Below, in pieces: positions 11,405-23,555 of a stretch of DNA of 64,000 nucleotides. The notes under the pieces were generated by a model. That model did not search any database and was not told where the DNA came from. It was given only the letters and a program-made list of their open reading frames with translations. The stretch's first letter is position 1, and the number at the start of each line of letters is the position of its first letter. The DNA comes from Adiantum capillus-veneris (taxonomy: Eukaryota; Streptophyta; Polypodiopsida; Polypodiales; Pteridaceae), in NCBI GenBank assembly GCA_014529385.2, contig CM043960.1:121356043-121420042 (forward strand), in the 5' to 3' direction. The translations under genes and the position numbers were made by a program.

Positions 11405-14392
11405 CTTCCGGGAGACATATATCCCCCCAGACCGCCTCCTCTCACTGTGCAGCAAGAACAAGCTCAAGGCCCACAAATCCTTCGTCGACCACCACCACCA
11501 GCAAATATACCTCCCGTCCCACATGAGGAGGAAGAAAGAGGAGTCAACATCATCAAGCTAGAAGAGGTAATAGATGAGCATACTCTAAACTTTGATGTTA
11601 TGCCGGCAGAAAAACGCACAAGAGCACATGATAAGGATGAAGACATGAGAAGTGAAGGAACAAATTCAGCCAGAAGGGACAAGAAGAAGAAGTCAAAGAT
11701 GGAAGAAGCTGAAAGTAGCAGGAAGAAAAGATCAAGGCGAAGGGAAATTGGTATCAACGACTTCCCATTGGGAAAGGAGCTAGAGCCCTACAACATCCTG
11801 GAGGATTTACAAACCCAAAAGCCAAACATTTCATGGCCTCAACTTCTACACCTATCAGCCAAAGTAAGAAGGCAATGGCCAAAGTTGGTAAGTACAAGAA
11901 TTCCAAAAAAGAAAGCAAATCTTTCCATTAAGGTTGTGGCCTCAAAGCTACAAAAAGATGTGGAACCCATTGTGGATGCTTACATAAGGGGTAAAAAGGT
12001 GTCTAATGTATATGTTGATGGTGGAGCTCAAATGTGTGTGATCACGGAAAAATCAATGAACAGGTTAGGGCTTGAAATTACAAAGTCCTCTAATTGTCAA
12101 GCTAGGCTAGCCAACAACTCAAGTGTGAAGTGTTTGGGGATCATTGAAAATGTAAAAGTCTCTGTATGTAACATAGATGCACGAGTGGATATGTATGTCA
12201 TGCCAGCTAAGGGGGAGGGCTATCCCATCATCCTAGGGAGGCCTTGGCTCATTGCTGTGAATGCAGATCAAAAATGGGGAAGTGGTCGTTTGATTCTTAA
12301 GAAGGGTCAACCGGTGGTGTATGATTGGCGAGAAGGAAAGCAACTAGATATCAACTATGAAACCACGGCAGATGAAGAGAGCGAGGAGGAGAGTCCTTAC
12401 TCAAGTGATGAGGAAGCATCAACCAGTGCATCAACCAGTGAAGAGGAGTCTTCTTTGGAGGTAATGGGAATTGTATTCAACGCCAACACTCAAGATGTTC
12501 TAGTAGAAGAAAAGCCAACAGACAATCACACACGAGGGGATGAAAGATGCCACCACCTTGAAGAAGGATTTGAGAAGATGCTTGCAAAAGATCTTACTTG
12601 TGAGGAGAAGAGGTCCTACATCAATATGTTAAGGAGGTATCCCAATTTGTTTATCACTGACTACTCACAAATAAGAGGTGTAGATGTAATAGAGCATCGA
12701 ATTGAATTGAAACCAGGGACCAAACCCGTGGCTCAAAAGTTAAGGCGACTAGGATCTGTGCAACAAAAGGCTCTCCTACAAGAAGTGAATCGACTCTTGA
12801 AGGCTGGCTTCATCTATCCAGTATCCAACTCCGAATGGGTATCACCTATTGTAGTCACTCCCAAGAAGAATGGTAAGTGGAGGGTCTGCGTGGATTACAA
12901 ACCCCTCAACGCTGCGACAAAGAGGGACCACTTCCCTCTCCCTTTCCAAGATGAAATTTTGAATGAAGTAGCAGGTCACGAATGCTACACTGTGTGTGAT
13001 GGGTATTCAGGATATTTTCAAATTAGAATAGCAGAAGAGGACCAACCAAAAACCACCTTCATCACACCTTGGGGATGTTTTGCATTCAGAGTAATGCCTT
13101 TTGGGCTCACCAATGCTCCTAGCACCTTCATGAGATTCACAATATTTGTATTTCAGCCATTCTTTGGAAAATCTATAAGAGTCTTTATGGATGATTTCTG
13201 TATTTATAGTTGTAGATCACTTCATTGCCAAAAGGTTGAAGAGGGGCTTAAGAGGCTCCATCAATTTGGGGGACAACTCAACCCAGAGAAGTGTCATATC
13301 GGTGAATCTCAGGTGGTTTTGCTAGGCCATGTGGTTTCTTCACAAGGAATTCAAGTGGATCCCTCTAAAGTAGAGGCCCTTTTGTCATTATCTCCACCAA
13401 CAACAACTAAGGAGCTAATGACCTTCAACCACAAAGTGAGGTACATGTCTCGCTTCATCCATCTCCTAGCAGAAGCCATCGCCCCTTTGCATAGGTTGGC
13501 AAGCCAATCTACATTTGAATGGGGGAGGGAACATGCAAAATGTTTTGAGGAAGTGAAGGGCATTCTTAGCTCTCTCCCAATCCTAATGCCACCAGATCCA
13601 AAGGAGACCTACTATGTCACTCCAAGTGTAGGTTTCGAAGCAATTGGTGTTGTTTTGATGCAAAAAGATCCTAAAACATCATACATGAGGCCGATCTATT
13701 TTGCAAGCAAGGTGATGACTCCGGCCGAGAAGGGATACACTGAAATGGAGAAAGTGGTCTTTGCAATCTTGTTTGCGGTAAGGAAGTTTCGATCGTATCT
13801 TCTCCCTGTGCCATTTGTTTTTCTCACCTTAGAGCACAATCTACCATATGTAGTACAACACATGAGCCTCTCATCTAGAATAGCAAAGTGGGTGCTTGAA
13901 CTCCAAGAATTTGAATACACTTTCCTTGTAGAAGATAGCACAAGAGCAGGACTTGCAGACATTGTCACCTACAAAGTGAGAGAAAGGGAAGGATCACGAC
14001 TACAAAGAGAGGAAGGCTCAAAACAGTTCAAAGTAAAGGAGATCGATAATGTCCATACTTTATGCTTTGATGGAGCTTATCAATGCCAACAAGACAAAGC
14101 AGCAGGGGGAATCATCATTTTGAACCCACAAAAGGAGGTAATGGTTAGAAAAGGTATCACTCTACCCAATGTTCACTCTAACAATGAGGCTGAGTATGCT
14201 GCTCTAACCCTTGGGTTAGAAGAATGCAAAGAATTAGGCATACAAAGACTTATTATAAAAGGTGATTCTTTGCTAGTGGTCAGGCAAATCCAAGGGACTT
14301 GGAGGTGCAAGAATCGTACATTGTTTGAGTGGCTTAGTAGTGTAAGAGCTTTGATGAAGGGTTTTAAAGCAAACAGGTACAACACATTGTGA
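11405..14392 (+). pseudogene. Pol of element B: protease, reverse transcriptase, two RNase H domains
   Basis: The frame is shared with gag and open from the gag stop to 14392. Basic/acidic spacer; aspartic protease with VDGGAQ (about 12010) and ILGRPWL; reverse transcriptase with RVCVDYKPLN (about 12880), MPFGLTNAPSTF and catalytic FMDDF (about 13185); a first RNase H where the usual catalytic Asp is absent (YYVTPSVGFEAIG, about 13610); and a second RNase H with FDGAY, EAEYAAL and GDSLLVV (14050-14290). Loss of the first and gain of a second RNase H is typical of the Tat lineage. A frameshift near 14380 moves the last RNase H motif (EADLLA) and the integrase into another frame. Confidence 0.85.
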
Positions 14393-15764
14393 GAACTCAT
14401 AACAAGGAAGCAGACTTACTCGCAAATGAAAAGCTTCAAATGGCGGTAGGAGGTGTGAAACTATATGAACCCAAATATCAAGGTCAAGAGGAGCTAAAAG
14501 ACATTATCTTCTTTCTACAAGCAGGTGAGTGTCCCAAACACTTAGACAAGGTGCAAAGACATAGACTAGTTAAGAAGGCCACACCTTACCAGTTGATCGG
14601 GATGATTTATATCACAAAGGGAAAGATTTGGTCTTGAGGAGAGTACCAGGTGTGCAAGAGATAGAGAAAATTCTTCTTTCATGTCATGATGATGTCTGTG
14701 GTGGTCACTTTTCTCAAGATATTACAAGTAGGAAGATTTTACAAGCAGGGTTTATTTGGCCGAGCTTACATCGTGATGTCCAATATTGGTGTAAGGCATG
14801 TAAGCCATGCCAAATTGCTGGGGATAGACGACTAACATATGAGCCTCGAGTCCCAATAATATCTTATGGCCTTTTGAAAAGTGGGGTGTGGATGCAATAG
14901 GTCCCCTACCTCGTACTTCTACAGGGAAGGTTTTCATCATCATGGGTGTTGACTACATGACACGATGGGCGGAAGCAACAAGCACAACCCGAATCACAGC
15001 TGAAGAGGTATCAAAGTTTATTTTTGATCATATTTGTAGTAGGTTTGGAACACCCCTAGAAATCTTATCAGATCGAGGCGAGGCCCGGGTTTTAGGGCTG
15101 ACCTTCTGAATGATCTCTTGAGGAGGTTAAAAGTGAAACACCTGCATTCCACACCCTACTATCCTCAATGCAATGGATTGGTGGAAAAAGTGAATGGAAT
15201 GATATGTAAGATCATTTCTAAGCAGGTTGTGGACCGGCCTAATGATTGGGATCGCCATTTGACGGCTGCTCTTTGGGCGTATAGGACATCTTTCAAGGTA
15301 TCTACCCAATTCACCCTTTTCATCTAGTTTATGGACAGGAGGCACTTCTCCCCATTGAGGTAGAGCTCTCAAGCTTGCGCGTTCTTGCAAGAGTGCAAAA
15401 AAAACCAAAAGAGGTTCTACATGAAAGGATCTTAGATCTCCAACGACTTGAGCTAGATAGAGAAGAGTCCATTGATCACTACATCACCAAAGCGACAAGA
15501 CAAAGGGATAAAATCAACAAGAAGCTCAAGGGGAAAGGATTGAAGGAAGGTATGTTGGTTCTTCGCTATGATAACCGACTTGATACTCGACTTGAAAAAA
15601 AGTTTTTGCAAAGATGGGAGGTACCTTTCATGATAAAAACAAAGTTTGGGAATGGTAGTTACAGATTAGCAGATTTATCAGGAAAACTCCACAAGAGCAG
15701 AGTCAATGCCCTACTTTCAACGTATCAATCCGTTGATAGGAAGTCATCTGCCTACATCGTCTAA
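14389..15764 (+). pseudogene. Integrase region of element B (frameshifted)
   Basis: Successive frames hold the RNase H end (NKEADLLANEK), the H2C2 zinc domain (CHDDVCGGHF and CKACKPC, 14680-14820), the catalytic core with Asp in MDAIGPLP (14890), Asp in LSDRGE (15070) and Glu in NGLVEKVNG (15180), then a C-terminal domain (LKEGMLVLRYDNRL, WEVPFMIKTKFGNGSY). At least four frame changes or stops, near 14635, 14885, 15105 and 15325, break it. It could not be made as one protein from this copy. Confidence 0.85.
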
Positions 15765-16073
15765 GCTCCAAATTGACATGGCTCCCTTTGGCTTGGCAAA
15801 TGCTCCACCTATTTTTAAAGCTTTGATGTGCAAAGAAGAACCAGCCTTGGAATCTGAACATACCCAAGGCAACCCTCCCATCTCCGATTTATGGGATTGA
15901 GGTAATGAAAAGCAGGTCTAATGGAGTAAAAGAGTGCATGACACTCCTCCTATTGAAAAAAAAAAAAGTGGAAAAGGAAAAATGACAAAAAAAAGAGAAA
16001 AAAAAAGAAGAAAAAGAAGCAACACCGTCCTCCTAAAGATATGAATATCTCTAGGCTTGGGGGAGGGCTAATA
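15765..16073 (+). other. 3' untranslated region of B with RT-like string and polypurine tract
   Basis: 15776-15835 encodes MAPFGLANAPPIFKALM, which looks like the reverse-transcriptase motif MPFGLTNAPATFQRLM but lies after the integrase. 15955-16019 is strongly A/G-rich. GGGGGAGGG at 16059-16067, shortly before the 3' LTR, is the likely plus-strand primer. Confidence 0.6.
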
Positions 16074-18148
16074 TGAGTGGCATAAAATGGTAACCATCTT
16101 TTTGCAACATTTGTCAGCCTACTCAACGTCCTCTTCCTCATATGTGTATATATTTTTGTACGCTATTTAGTTATCTAGAGTAAATTCCCCCTCTTCGTTT
16201 AACCTTTGTGGCGACACATACATTATACTCTTCCCAAAAATGTCACCTTAGTCATATATTTATATTACCACCCTTTTCTTTTTTGCTTTGTAAATAGAAT
16301 AAGCATACAATAACCAACTATATACCCCCAAACTTTCTTACCTCTTGTGAATTAGTAGTAAAAAAATAATATATCCATCTTCCACCCCATATAGATAAAT
16401 TCCCATGGAAATCAACTCTCCACTTGTCTTTACCGAAGATTATGGTCCCTCTCTACAAGTCTTCTATGCCCCCTACATAGGTGGCCCAATATCTCTTAAG
16501 AATATACATATAGTTTCTCTCCTTTAAAAAAGACTCCAATTGTATATTCTTTTCACAAGCAAATAGTATTGGGCCCTCCTCTATTTGTTAAAGCATCATA
16601 GCCTTTTGAAAAAGCATGATTCCCCTTGGATGCATACAAGCAAAGGGCCCATACAAGAAGACTTGGAAGCAAAAGGTTCCCTAGCCTAGTGTGGACCTTT
16701 CAAACCGAATTCCTTGGTGCATGGGCGTAAAGAATAGTCCAAATTCATATTAAACATGTTGAGAAGGTCAATTTTGCCTTTTGAAGCATGTCATTCTGAG
16801 CTACAGGTAAAACGTTATGGTCAAAATAGTGTAAATCTGTCAGATTCGCAGCAAAAGGGAACTGTAAATCAAGTAAATCAAGAGGGTGAGATCTTATTTT
16901 TCCCCTACTCATCTTCTAGAAGAGCAATGAGTGTTTATGGTCACTTGCATGTGATGGGACCAACCTAAAGATGCTTTCTAAATGCCAAGACAGACAAGTT
17001 GAGATACCCCGCAGGAGCCACCCGTAGGGCCTCATGGTGGGGCCCACCTACATTATGCACCCCTATGGAGCCTTCACGGTCTAAAATGATATTTTTGGTG
17101 AATAAATAGTCCCTTTTATGTCCAAAATTCAATGAGTGGTCAAAGGACACTTAATTAGGTCTAATCACTTACTCTAATTAAGTGTAGCATAATCCCACTC
17201 CTACACAACTATAAATAGCCCCCCTTGGAGAGACTCAAGGACACACACCTATATTTTCAACTTCATGCTGTTTCTTGATCAATAGTAGAGAAAACCCCAA
17301 CTCTCCCTCTTTCACATCCTCCCTCCTAACCCTCCTCTTTGGAGGAAGTGCAACTCTATTCTCCACTCTTTCCATTCTACCATCTCTTACTCCATCAACC
17401 CAATAAATCATTTGTAACACCTCAATAACTTGTAAATACATCATGATCTCTCTCATGGTTATGTTAATGATCATGAAATCATCTTCAAAACTTTCAAGTG
17501 TCGCAATTCGTGATGGTTAGCCAGTGTCTGTCCTCCCCTTAAAAGGTGTGCGAGAAATCAAGTAAGTGTTCTATTCTCAATTTACCATTGGTTTCTTTCT
17601 CCACACTTATTCAATTGGTCTAAAGAAATTTCTCACTCCAACTCTCTTTTGCTTCATTACATATGCATGTGGCTACCTCTCATGGTGATTTTATTTGTGT
17701 CACGGCATTGCATAGATGGAGATGAGCTCTCTATGCAAAGTGTGTTAGTTTGATGTAAGTGATTCCCTTGTGTGTTTGAGAGGCAAGTCTTGTGCGCATG
17801 ATTTTTTTGATGAGTGCTTGAGAGAGGAAGAGTTTGGATGTATTATGGGTATTCTTATGGGGAGAATGTGAATGCTATTCCACAAATTGCATATTTCATG
17901 TTGATGCATGGCATTGGGTTGCATAATCGTTGATGGTGTTCAAGTGTCCAAAGTGTATATAGAGTAAGGGGGGTTTCAAAGTGTGTTACTTGAGTGGGTG
18001 AGTGCAAGTGTTATTTTGATTGGTTTCCTTCTTCACTCCCAAAAGAAGGTGGTGCCCCAAGTAGTGTGCATACCTCTTTACAAACATTTTGTGAGGGTAG
18101 GCCCATTGGTTTGGGTTTAAAGGCCCCATTTCAAAATGCTCGCCCTCA
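16074..18148 (+). repeat. 3' LTR of element B
   Basis: 2075 bp, a near copy of 7870-9943 with the same TATA box. It ends CCCTCA at 18148, directly followed by CTGG of the target. Confidence 0.92.
17209..17218 (+). promoter_or_regulatory. TATA box in 3' LTR of B
   Basis: CTATAAATAG, the counterpart of 9005-9014. In the 3' LTR it would drive transcription out into the flanking copia E and element A. Confidence 0.65.
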
Positions 18149-18472
18149 CTGGTATGTAGGGGTTTTTGCAATTTATATGATCTCCATAGATAGGGATTGG
18201 GTCAGTATGCACGGTTTTGCATAGAGGAGAGTTTTGGCTTGAAGGTTGCCCATAGGTGATGATAGTGAGTCCCCCGGGCCTCTAGATTTGGTTCATAGTG
18301 ATCTTTGTGGGCGTATGCCCCATAAGTCTCTATGGGGGTGCTATATTTCTTTACTTTCACAAATGACTCTACTCAAAAGGTGCGGGTCTACCTCAAAGTC
18401 TCTATGGGGGAATTATATTTCTTTACTTTCACAGATGACTCTACTCAAAAGGTGTGGGTATACCTCTTGAAG
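18149..18472 (+). pseudogene. Copia E integrase, first part
   Basis: After about 110 bp of degenerate sequence, LDLVHSDLCGRMP (18276-18315) is the start of a copia integrase core, with the first catalytic Asp in HSD. It continues with YFFTFTNDSTQK, duplicated in frame, and stops at the AGGAA where element A was inserted. The rest of the core resumes at 42542 in the correct frame once A and one copy of AGGAA are taken out. Confidence 0.85.
18325..18468 (+). repeat. 72-bp tandem duplication in the E integrase
   Basis: Two copies, 18325-18396 and 18397-18468, differ at a handful of bases. 72 bp is 24 codons, so the frame is kept and the block around YFFTFT(N/D)DSTQK is doubled. Normal copia integrases have it once. 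Confidence 0.85.
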
Positions 18473-18477
18473 AGGAA
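18473..18477 (+). repeat. Target-site duplication of element A, left
   Basis: AGGAA directly before the TG of the 5' LTR, matched by AGGAA at 42537-42541. Confidence 0.92.
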
Positions 18478-18776
18478 TGTTAAGCGGAGGGCCACACCTA
18501 TACATTTTTGCTCACACTCATGTTTTTGTAAACACTTATTGTATTAAATGTCTTTCCGACATTTCATCTTTTTCATGGAGCCGATTCATTGTAATTAGCG
18601 GGACTCAATCGAGTTTCCAGCTTGTATTCCCCAAGTAGTTTCACCTTCTTATGTAATTAGATTAGAGATGTTTTCACACCTCCAAGGCTGAGGTATAAGA
18701 GCCAATTTTTGTAAACCTAAGGACAATTTTTTTGAATCATTAATCAAGGTGAGTTTTTGGAGCGCCGTGACTGTGT

Positions 18777-18859
<83 letters not shown>

Positions 18860-19485
18860 TATCCTCTTGCTACGCGAGCTACGGAGCCGCCATTGGAGAA
18901 GCGACACCGCCATTGTGTTAGGAACGGCGAGACCTACGCACTGATACCAAGCGTACACGCATTCGGCTTCTACGCGAGGTGAGCTCTCACGAGCTTCTAT
19001 GTGAGTTTTCTCCCTATCTGTGTGTCGGAATTGAGTGTGCCATATATCTATAGAACTGCAGCGAGTAGAGCTACACATTAGTACCATCAGAGTCAAGATT
19101 CGGTCACCTATATTTTTTTTGGCCTGTCTTCATACGCGTTTACCGCACGGAGTGGTTACAGGTTGAGATTGTATTGTAGATTCATAGGGTATTGTCCTTA
19201 CCTAGTGTAGAGACCCCCCTTTGAGTTTGAGGCTGATTCGATGACTCTAGATCATGTTTCGGATAGCATTCGTTCGTAGTACGAATTTCACTCACTTGTG
19301 TATTTGAGAACTTAGATTTGATTTCCTTGGTAGTGATTGTCATTAGAAGGTCGAGTAGGTGATTTGACACCCACCTATTTGTTTCCATGCGCCTACGGGT
19401 CAAGCTCCGTCCTCGTCTGACGTTCTTGTTTGTAGGTTGAGTTCTCGCTATCATAGCCACCGCTAGCGGCGTAACTGCCACAACA
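18478..19485 (+). repeat. 5' LTR of element A
   Basis: 1008 bp, from TGTTAAGCGG to CCACAACA. It matches 41577-42536 throughout with scattered substitutions. Most of the length difference comes from a GA microsatellite (18779-18857) that is short and interrupted in the 3' LTR. A weak TATA-like GTATAAGAG lies near 18692. Confidence 0.93.
18779..18857 (+). repeat. GA microsatellite in 5' LTR of A
   Basis: An uninterrupted GA run of 79 bp. The homologous place in the 3' LTR (41875-41906) is about 30 bp and interrupted by GTGAGTGA, so it expanded after insertion or contracted in the other copy. Confidence 0.93.
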
Positions 19486-19487
19486 TT

Positions 19488-19505
19488 TGGCGCCGCTGCC
19501 GGGGA
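19488..19505 (+). other. Primer-binding site of A, tRNA-Asp type
   Basis: TGGCGCCGCTGCCGGGGA starts 2 nt after the LTR. Plant tRNA-Asp ends in a sequence complementary to TGGCGCCGTTGCCGGGG, so there is one mismatch. Athila-group elements use this primer. Confidence 0.85.
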
Positions 19506-20017
19506 CGAGAGCCCTAAGTAGGTGACCTTAGACTAATCGTACGAGGTGATTTTTTTTGTTACTTTGTATATTTTAGTTAGAATGGTCTAGGAGTGGTGGA
19601 CTCCGAGGATCTTTGAGAGGTACTAGGAAACTTGTGGTATTCCTGGGTCTTTCGTGTTTGATAGTTTTTTAGTTTAGATTAGATTGATTTTTGTTGGTGT
19701 TGAGTGGTTGTTGAGATTGAGGTATTTACTAGTCCGTGTGTGGCAGTGAATCTCCTTATAATCACAATTGCAAAAACCCATTTTATGATTAGAAGTAGCT
19801 TAGGTAGGACTTGATTTGATCCTGATCTAGAGCTATTAATTAGTGATTTATTTTCTTGATGTGTTTGTTTGCATGTTAGATCACTAAACCGTTGATTTGG
19901 TAGTGAAACTTGCATAAACAAAGTTCAGAGAAATTTTCTGTGAGACTGAGTGTTGCCGAGCACTTAGGAGAGCTCTTGGAAGAGTCCTGTGTTGAAAAAC
20001 TGGAATTCTGCAACTTT
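19506..20017 (+). other. First part of leader 1 of element A
   Basis: Non-coding; no ORF or repeat recognised between the primer site and the first palindrome. Confidence 0.6.
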
Positions 20018-20734
20018 AGACATCATACGCGTATGATGTCTTAGGGGCTAAACAGAGACCAAAACAAAAAATTTGACATTACCAGAGTGTTTAGAAGGGG
20101 GGTTTTACCCTAAGATCAACATAAAACAAGGGCTTTAACAACCCTAGAAACTCAAAATACCAAGTCAGAGTGCAAAAAACGCAAAGAATAGGGAAAATTG
20201 ATTCAGAGCTCATGTTTGCATTCAAACTTGATAAAAACACTTGAAACTCAAAGATAAACACTGGGAGAAGCTTAAAATTGAAAACTGGCAAAATCTGGGA
20301 CAAAAGACATCATGCGCGTATAATGTCTTTTGGCACTTGCTGAAGTGATTTTTCAAATTTGACTTGACAAGGTTGTTACAAATACTGTGCAAAGCTCAAA
20401 TATCAATCTTGGACTGAAATTGGGCAAAAAGACATCATACGCGTATAATGTCTTTTTGAGCATTCTGGGCATATTTTGATATTTTTCTATCACAGATCCT
20501 TTGTACTAGTTGTCTAGAGCTTGTATTTCAAGTTTCCTGTCATTTGGATCACATTTGACCCCAAGTAAGTCAAAAATCGAGAAATTGCCAAGAAAAGCCT
20601 AATCTAGCCATAACTTGCACAAACAGAGTTCAAATTGAATTTTGTGAGTGGACAGAGTATAAGGGTGCTACTGGGAGTGAGCAAAGTAAAAATATCCAAA
20701 ATTTGTGAAAAAAGACATCATATGCGTAATGTCT
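20018..20734 (+). repeat. Palindrome cluster in leader 1 (before gag of A)
   Basis: Four near-identical palindromes at 20018-20041, 20306-20329, 20430-20453 and 20713-20734, starting 288, 124 and 283 bp apart. The first is a perfect 24-mer: half-site AGACATCATACG followed directly by its reverse complement. The others have one to three changes, and the last lost 2 bp. The last ends 168 nt before the gag ATG (20903). DNA between them is non-coding and only weakly repeated; one shared phrase is GCCATAACTTG about 100 nt before a palindrome. Confidence 0.92.
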
Positions 20735-20902
20735 TTTTGAGAAAATCTGATACAAAATTTTCACTTGAGGTAACAGAAGTCTTCCAACTGACAAAACAAA
20801 CCATTTGACCAAGTATCATTCAGTTTGGATCACTTTTGATCACAGAAACTTGGGATAAACAAACTGCCGAGACTGAAAAGTTAGATTCCTCTAGGGGGAT
20901 TG

Positions 20903-23555
20903 ATGAATTTGAGATCCGGTAGATACCTCCAGAATAACCAACCGAGACAAAGAGAACAAGCGAGTGTTGTATCAACCGAGGAGAGTGTAAACCAAAGTGT
21001 AGTGCGACCGTTAGAGCCAATCCTCGAAGGAAGTATTTCCGATACTTCTTCAGAGAGATCTTATGAGATTTTCACTGAAAACTTAGGATACTTGAACTTA
21101 AACAAAAGAGAAAACATGGCAGCAGGACCATCAAACCCTTCAGCCACAATGAAGCTATTTTTCATAAAGTATCAATACGACAATGAGCAAGGTGTCAAGA
21201 TCTACAGAGATGGTATGGACCGCTACTGTGTGAAAATAGAAGATAGACCAAGTGAGTTCAAGGACTTAGTGCCTGTGCGCTATAGAGGAGATAGGTACCT
21301 AGATGATGAAGGTATCATGTACTTGGTAGTTCTGAACCCTAACATTGTGGACAAGTGGGGATTGATGGGCACGAAAGCTAAAGTAGATGAGGAACCTGCA
21401 GAGAAAGCACCAAAAATGAGCTTACCTAATGCGAGATTAAGGCGAGAAAATGAAACTTTGCGAATCAACACTGATAACATCTATGTGGGGCTATACAAAA
21501 TATAATAATGGAGAGAAAAATCTCTATTATAGATGCGAGGAACCCTATATCAGAGAGTTGACAGAGCGGAAAAGACTTTATGTCTTTACCTACACAAAGG
21601 GATCAGAAACAAAGATTGTCGCATACGACAAGTATGGAAGACGATACACAACAATCGATAAAAAGGAGTTGGAAGGATATACGTACTTTGGTGGACCACT
21701 CCACTATTATTATGTCACTCCAAGCCCACTGAGACCAGCACCTACAACCGTCATGCCAGACCCTATAGCAATAGGGGAGAGAGGACTCAGGTAACTGAAT
21801 CTTTCAGTCAACCTCATTATTCTATGCCAAGCCCCATGGGAACAATACATTCCAAAGAATCAATGGCTACGAATCAAGGTAGTTCGGTTCCTATCTCTAC
21901 ACATACCGCAGTAGGTCCAATGTTTGCAGCAACACCATCATATTTTCCTCCTAGTAGTAGATTCGTGGCAAGGGAGCCAACTAGAGCAGCCCATGAAGTC
22001 CATGACGCAAGAGAAAGTTTTATTTGGGATACAGGAGCAATGAGATTGGTGGCAGACAATAGACGCATGAGACCATCTCAAGTGGCCAAGTGTATGCCGA
22101 AGAAGTATAGTGGCTCAGGAGATCCGTATGCACATGTCTCACTCTTTAAGCAAGTCTTAAGAGCTGAGCAGATAACAGATTTCCACACACAATACGAAGG
22201 ATTTGGTATTACTTTAGAAGGGACGGCATTGACATGGTTTCAACCACTGAATGGCGGAGGTTTCCATGACATTGACCATTTGCTGCGAGAGTTTGCCGAG
22301 GAATTTTCAAAAAGAGGGATCAAACACAACACGCTATCAAGAAAAGGTGAAGGAAGCTTCGCTTTGCTTCAAACAATACATAGAGAGATGTCCAGTACGG
22401 GAACGACCGCAAGATGATAGACTATGTGTCCTCTTTATAGAAGGACTGAGAAATGACACTCTCAAGAAAGGCTTGCACTAAAAAGCTTGTACAAGTTTTG
22501 AGCAAGTGACTAGAGAAGCATTGTACTTAGTGGATAACTGTGCGGTTTATGGAGAGGTGACAACGGATACTGATGTCGCATCCAGTAGCTCATCATCCAT
22601 AACTAGTGAGACCACCACTAAGAAGAATGTCCAAACAACCACAGTGCCGAACATGGAACAAATGATAGAGAATGCTATGAGGAGATTAGCACCATACCCT
22701 AAACCAATGCCAAAACTAACGAAATGGTGTGCGATTGAACAAAAATGGACGAATCACTCAACAGAGGAGTGCTATTACAAAAAGGGTTATGTGAAGGAGC
22801 GTCAGTATGCGCCTCCAGCTCAAGTAGCACCACCTCAGGTACATCCAGTACCTCGATACCCAACGGGAAACGTACCAGGACCTATGGTGATAGAAAGACC
22901 ACAGCCGGTATTGGGGCAACAACCACCTTTACCAGGAGCAAGACCAATGGGCATTAGATATGCACCCACCCTAGAGAATCAGAAAGAACAGGCTTTAGTG
23001 CCTGTTCAGACTTATTACGAAGATTCCGGTGCACTCATGGCTCCTACTGTGTATTACCCACCTGAAGAACAAAAACAACCAGAACCTTGGAGCATGATGG
23101 GAAATGTTGGACCACCAACAGCCGCACACGCCTCAGATGAAGAGAGGTATAGCTTGGACGCAAGAACACTTATGTTCATAGCTCATGGAGGGTTGTCAGG
23201 CCAAAGACCACCTTATCCACAAAGGGAAAATCAAGGGACACAAAGACCTGCATTAGGACCCTGTTATAAGTGTGGAGGTGACCATTTGATGAATGTTTCT
23301 CCACACACAGAGATCATTAGAATAAATGCATATTGCACAGAGTGTGGTGTCACTCACTTCATTAAGGATTGTTCAAAGAATCCCAACAAAGTGCAAAAGA
23401 CGACATTGAACATGCTAGAGTTGATTCCTACTAGCAGTGGGTCTGAAAATGAAACTCTGATACCAACGCAAGTTGTTACTAGAGCTCAAGCGAAGAAAAC
23501 CACTAGAGAACCAGAGAATGGAAAGTCAGAGACTGAATTGGCCAGTCAAGGATGA
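20903..23555 (+). pseudogene. Gag of element A (frameshifted)
   Basis: ATG at 20903 (MNLRSGRYLQ). A long N-terminal region holds Tyr-rich blocks (LEGYTYFGGPLHYYYVTPSP). The Gag domain starts near 22080 (KKYSGSGDPYAHVSLFKQVL, LTWFQPLNGG) and continues in another frame (CFKQYIERCPVRERPQDDRL). A Pro/Gln-rich linker leads to two zinc-knuckle-like motifs: CYKCGGDHLMNVS, where the last Cys is Ser, and CTECGVTHFIKDC. Frame changes occur near 21480, 21800 and 22350, and a stop near 22480. It would encode the particle and RNA-packaging protein. At over 850 codons it is large for a gypsy Gag. Confidence 0.8.

Larger units (their letters stand above)
7870..18148 (+). mobile_element. Element B: Tat-like Ty3/gypsy retrotransposon, 10.3 kb
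   Basis: Two direct repeats of about 2.07 kb begin TGAGTGG and end CCCTCA, and flank an internal region of about 6.1 kb. CTGG lies just outside both ends (7866-7869 and 18149-18152). A 5-bp ACTGG duplication is possible if the terminal A is shared. The internal order is primer site, two small ORFs, gag, protease, reverse transcriptase, RNase H, a second RNase H, integrase, polypurine tract. The second RNase H before the integrase is the mark of the Tat lineage. The LTRs are very similar, so the insertion is not old, yet gag-pol carries stops and frameshifts. Confidence 0.9.

Noticed and set aside
18740-19096. ORFs of both strands over the GA run
   Set aside because: Dinucleotide repeats are open in several frames; the protein is simple Ser-Leu or Arg-Glu repeat.
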